The notes under the pieces are model-generated. The model was not told the DNA's origin. It did not search any database and saw nothing but the letters and a program-made list of their open reading frames with translations. The position numbers and the translations under genes are program-made. From assembly GCF_017656375.1 (NCBI RefSeq), contig NZ_JACDOB010000001.1, positions 207,766 to 271,765 on the forward strand: DNA of 64,000 bases, in the 5' to 3' direction. Positions 61,608 through 64,000 of this stretch are shown here, one piece after another; within the stretch, counting starts at the first letter, position 1, and each line of letters begins with the position of its first letter. The stretch is from Thermovirga sp. (lineage in GTDB: Bacteria > Synergistota > Synergistia > Synergistales > Thermovirgaceae).

Positions 61608-63092
61608 TCAGTTCGCCTCCTCCATGGAAAGAGCTTTCTCAAAGCGCTCTAGTCTGGAAGGATCGACGCTCTTGGTAAAGGAACTCACGACAATCACCAC
61701 TATAAAGTTCAAAATTAACCCCACAAAGCCAGGCTGCAAGTTCAAAGGCGTTTTAACCCCACCAAACTGGAAGAAGAACAATGCTGCCAATCCCACAATT
61801 ATTCCAGAAATGACTCCAGCCTTTGTGGGTTTTTTGGTGAAAATACCCAATATAATCCCAGGGAAAAATTGAGTGATTCCAGAATACCCTACTATAAGCA
61901 GGCTTACCAACATAGAAGGAGCCAAGAAAGCAAATGCAACTGCGATCGCCGTAAAAACAGGAACAAGCAACCGGCCAGTTTTGGCAACTTGTATATCCTC
62001 CATGTGAGGCATAAATCCTTTTTGAAGAATGTTCCTAGCTGTCAAATTAGCTGCTGTTAGTATAAGGGCAGAAGATGTGGATATAGACGCTGCAAGCCCG
62101 CCGGCACCCAATAATCCCACTACCCATCCTGGCATGCTATCCAATAGGGCGACAAACATAGCCTGATCTGGTTTAGCTATCTTTGCACCAAAAGCCGGAT
62201 CCAGTCCAGCCTTAGCTGCTACTGCGAAGCCCGTAATAATAACGGGGACCATTGCCAATTGGTATAAAGGAAGGATAGTTGCATTTCTTCTTACAACTTT
62301 TTCGCTTTTTGCACTGTAAGTTGCCATAAAAATGTGGGGCCACATCCAGAAGCCCAACCCAGATAATAACGCAGTTGAAGTGTACCAGAAAATACCATTG
62401 CCAGCCGTATCGGGGAGAGTTAAATGGGTAGGTTTAAGTTGATGCAATGTCTCAAACATGCTCTGTACGCCACCAAAATAGTGTTTGGAAACAAGAAATC
62501 CTACGCTTATCATACCAAAGAGCATTATTATTGCCTGAAGGAAATTAGTCCATCCAATACCTCTAAGGCCTGAAATATATACAAAAATAACGGCGGCTAC
62601 GAAGCTTATTACAACAGCGGTTTGCCAAGAAATGGCTCCGCCTGATGCAAGTTGTACTATCATGCCCGATCCCATGATCTGCAGCTGAAGATAAGGTATG
62701 ATAAAAATAACCCCTACCATAGCCACGAGAACACCCAAAAATTTACTATCATATCTATCTTCGAGGAAGTCGGGCTGACTTACATAATTCATGGTTTTGC
62801 CCAGCCTGTTTATTCTAGGACCAAGGAAGAAATAAATGCTGTAAGCTATAGAGCCATAAGCAAGAGCGTAAACTATGCTTATCCCACGACTATAAGCCCA
62901 ACCGGCAAGGCCTAAAAAGGCAAAAGAACTATAAATTTCAGCAGCTGCCGTCGTATAGAAAAGGATCAATCCAAAAGAACGGCCTGCTACAAAGTATTCT
63001 TCCATGCTAAAGACCCTATTCCGCCCTGCCATTATGCCAACAATTGTAGTGACTATAAGCCAACCAAAAATAATAGTAAGTGTGATTGTCAT
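61608..63092 (-). CDS. Sodium:solute symporter (SSS family)
   Basis: 494 aa with about 13 helices. The segment YVSQPDFLEDRYDSKFLG (about 103-120) and SISTSSALILTAANL (about 336-350) are SSS-typical, as is the Na+-site region near the first helix. Co-substrate unknown. It overlaps the DUF3311-like gene upstream by four bases. A Na+ gradient set up by the Mbh antiporter could drive it; that is inference. Confidence 0.93.
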   Translation of the reverse strand: MTITLTIIFGWLIVTTIVGIMAGRNRVFSMEEYFVAGRSFGLILFYTTAAAEIYSSFAFLGLAGWAYSRGISIVYALAYGSIAYSIYFFLGPRINRLGKTMNYVSQPDFLEDRYDSKFLGVLVAMVGVIFIIPYLQLQIMGSGMIVQLASGGAISWQTAVVISFVAAVIFVYISGLRGIGWTNFLQAIIMLFGMISVGFLVSKHYFGGVQSMFETLHQLKPTHLTLPDTAGNGIFWYTSTALLSGLGFWMWPHIFMATYSAKSEKVVRRNATILPLYQLAMVPVIITGFAVAAKAGLDPAFGAKIAKPDQAMFVALLDSMPGWVVGLLGAGGLAASISTSSALILTAANLTARNILQKGFMPHMEDIQVAKTGRLLVPVFTAIAVAFAFLAPSMLVSLLIVGYSGITQFFPGIILGIFTKKPTKAGVISGIIVGLAALFFFQFGGVKTPLNLQPGFVGLILNFIVVIVVSSFTKSVDPSRLERFEKALSMEEAN

Positions 63093-63301
63093 TTCTTATC
63101 AGTCCCTTCTTTCGTCTTGTAGGCAAGGGTCATCAGAATGAAAGTCACAAAAACCATAAATGATTGCCAGAACAGCAAAAATGGCATGCCTAACACATAA
63201 GGTTCAACCCGATTTGCCCATACAGTAACAGGCGGCATAAATCCTAATATTGCAAGAAACAGAAAAATCAACGCTTTCTTTTCGCCTTTTGTAAGGCCCA
63301 T
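63089..63301 (-). CDS. Small membrane partner of the symporter (DUF3311-like)
   Basis: 70 aa with two helices (ALIFLFLAILGFMPPVTVWA and FLLFWQSFMVFVTFILMTLA). This type of small protein commonly precedes SSS genes. GGGAGGTG precedes the ATG, and the 3' end overlaps the symporter start. Confidence 0.82.
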   Translation of the reverse strand: MGLTKGEKKALIFLFLAILGFMPPVTVWANRVEPYVLGMPFLLFWQSFMVFVTFILMTLAYKTKEGTDKK

Positions 63302-63452
63302 TTACACACACCTCCCACGTAATTAGAATAAGAATAAAGATTCATTAGCAACGTAGTATACATTGCTACGCCGCAATAGTCAACAAAACTTCTAATGCAT
63401 GTTACCGGACAGTAATATTGTCTTCCTGTAAGGGAACAGAGAAGATGCCTCA

Positions 63453-63902
63453 ATGCCTCACAGGCACACCCATAAGGCATCAAGATCAAGAAGGAAGCGT
63501 TCCAGAAAAGCCGCATGCCCAAGGAGAGCATGCTTATACAGTGTGAGGTCAGTCCCCATGACTGGCTGGAGGGCAGATGCTCTAAATTATGCCTTCATGG
63601 AGCCATTAAGGCCTAGAAGTACCGTTTACGTAATAAAACACTTGAATGGTTCCCTTGGTGCCATGTATGGTGATGATTACTTCGGGTTAAAGGCCCTTCC
63701 AGATACCAATAGTCAAAAAGGTTTCTCAAGGGAAAAAAGCCCAGAAAACGAAACAAAGCCAAGAAAGGGGCATAAGCCGCCTATGGATCATCCCTGGCGC
63801 AGGAGCCTGAATAACAACAAAGGCAACGTCATCAGAGATTACGAGGACTATGAGGGATATTTCATAGGAGATGAATGGAGAAAAATACATGCTGCATATT
63901 AA
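63453..63902 (+). pseudogene. Transposase remnant (C-terminal end, ISNCY-like)
   Basis: Only the C-terminal part of a transposase is recognisable: STVYVIKHLNGSLGAMYGDD, then KPRKGHKPPMDHPWRRSLN, the HPWRR end block of ISNCY-type elements. The upstream half of the frame (about 63453-63550) is low-complexity and does not look like transposase. No catalytic DDE part, no clear inverted repeat and no target duplication is seen. The start is not supported by a ribosome site. The 63302-63452 stretch holds nothing recognised. Confidence 0.55.
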
Positions 63903-63926
63903 CTGTCAAATACACTTTAAAAAAGA

Positions 63927-63971
63927 CTAGCCCCGCTCAGAACCCTGAAACCATACCCTGAACAGGGCTAG
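63927..63971 (-). terminator. Probable terminator of a gene beyond the right edge
   Basis: CTAGCCC and GGGCTAG pair around inner CAGGG repeats, and on the minus strand the stem is followed by TCTTTTTTAAAG. It would end a leftward gene starting right of the window. Confidence 0.5.
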
Positions 63972-64000
63972 GCAATATACTCAAACATCTTCTAAAAGGG

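Overview
The window comes from an anaerobic, Gram-negative-type (diderm) bacterium, most likely a Synergistota member (an amino-acid-fermenting lineage such as Thermovirga, Acetomicrobium or Aminobacterium). That placement is an inference. It rests on an outer-membrane OmpP1/FadL-type barrel, a SurA-like foldase, a glycine/sarcosine/betaine reductase module with selenocysteine, a full Mbh-type energy-converting hydrogenase, T-box control, and A+T-moderate DNA with many GTG and TTG starts. No 16S rRNA is present, so the genus is not fixed.

Layout. 1-4.9 kb (+): purine genes purN-purH-purD-purE and a radical SAM gene, ending in a terminator. 4.9-16.9 kb (mostly -): amino-acid and PLP enzymes (threonine/serine dehydratase, ornithine-cyclodeaminase family, homoserine dehydrogenase, class V aminotransferase, Cys/Met PLP enzyme), two NAD-type dehydrogenases, an outer-membrane barrel and an AlaX editing protein. 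17-18.95 kb: acylphosphatase, then argG behind a T-box leader with a near-consensus promoter. 19-28.8 kb (-): a tightly packed run of a molybdopterin oxidoreductase, hypA, hypB, a UvrD/PcrA helicase, a dephospho-CoA kinase fused to CutA, a DHH-CBS-nucleotidyltransferase, an M50 protease and surE. 28.9-35.4 kb: hpf, an aspartate-type aminotransferase, carbamate kinase, the rpsB-tsf-pyrH-frr translation cluster, and a CsoR-family repressor. 35.5-36.9 kb (-): tadA, two tRNA-Ser genes and the SRP RNA in tandem. 37-43.9 kb: a BcsB-like membrane-anchored protein, then grdX, the selenoprotein gene grdB and the pyruvoyl proprotein gene grdE, divergent from a CdaR/PucR-type regulator. 44-50.7 kb: a radical SAM gene, tRNA-Arg(ACG), tRNA-Ser(GCT), a SurA-like foldase, polA and gltX. 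50.8-59.1 kb (-): fourteen contiguous genes matching mbhA-N. 59.2-63.9 kb: a MOSC protein, an unknown anchored protein, an M20 amidohydrolase with a sodium:solute symporter and its small partner, and a transposase remnant.

How they fit together. Aminotransferases, dehydratases and M20 hydrolases feed amino-acid fermentation. Reduced ferredoxin would be reoxidised by Mbh, whose Mrp-type antiporter subunits can build a Na+ gradient usable by the sodium:solute symporter, and HypA/HypB supply nickel. Glycine/betaine-type reductase is a second electron sink, and carbamate kinase gives ATP. The points most worth a second look are the UGA-decoded GrdB with a fitting SECIS hairpin, MbhN with four [4Fe-4S] motifs instead of two, the CoaE-CutA fusion, the argG T-box whose specifier and tRNA-end base do not point simply to the local tRNA-Arg, and the tadA reading frame running into a tRNA gene.
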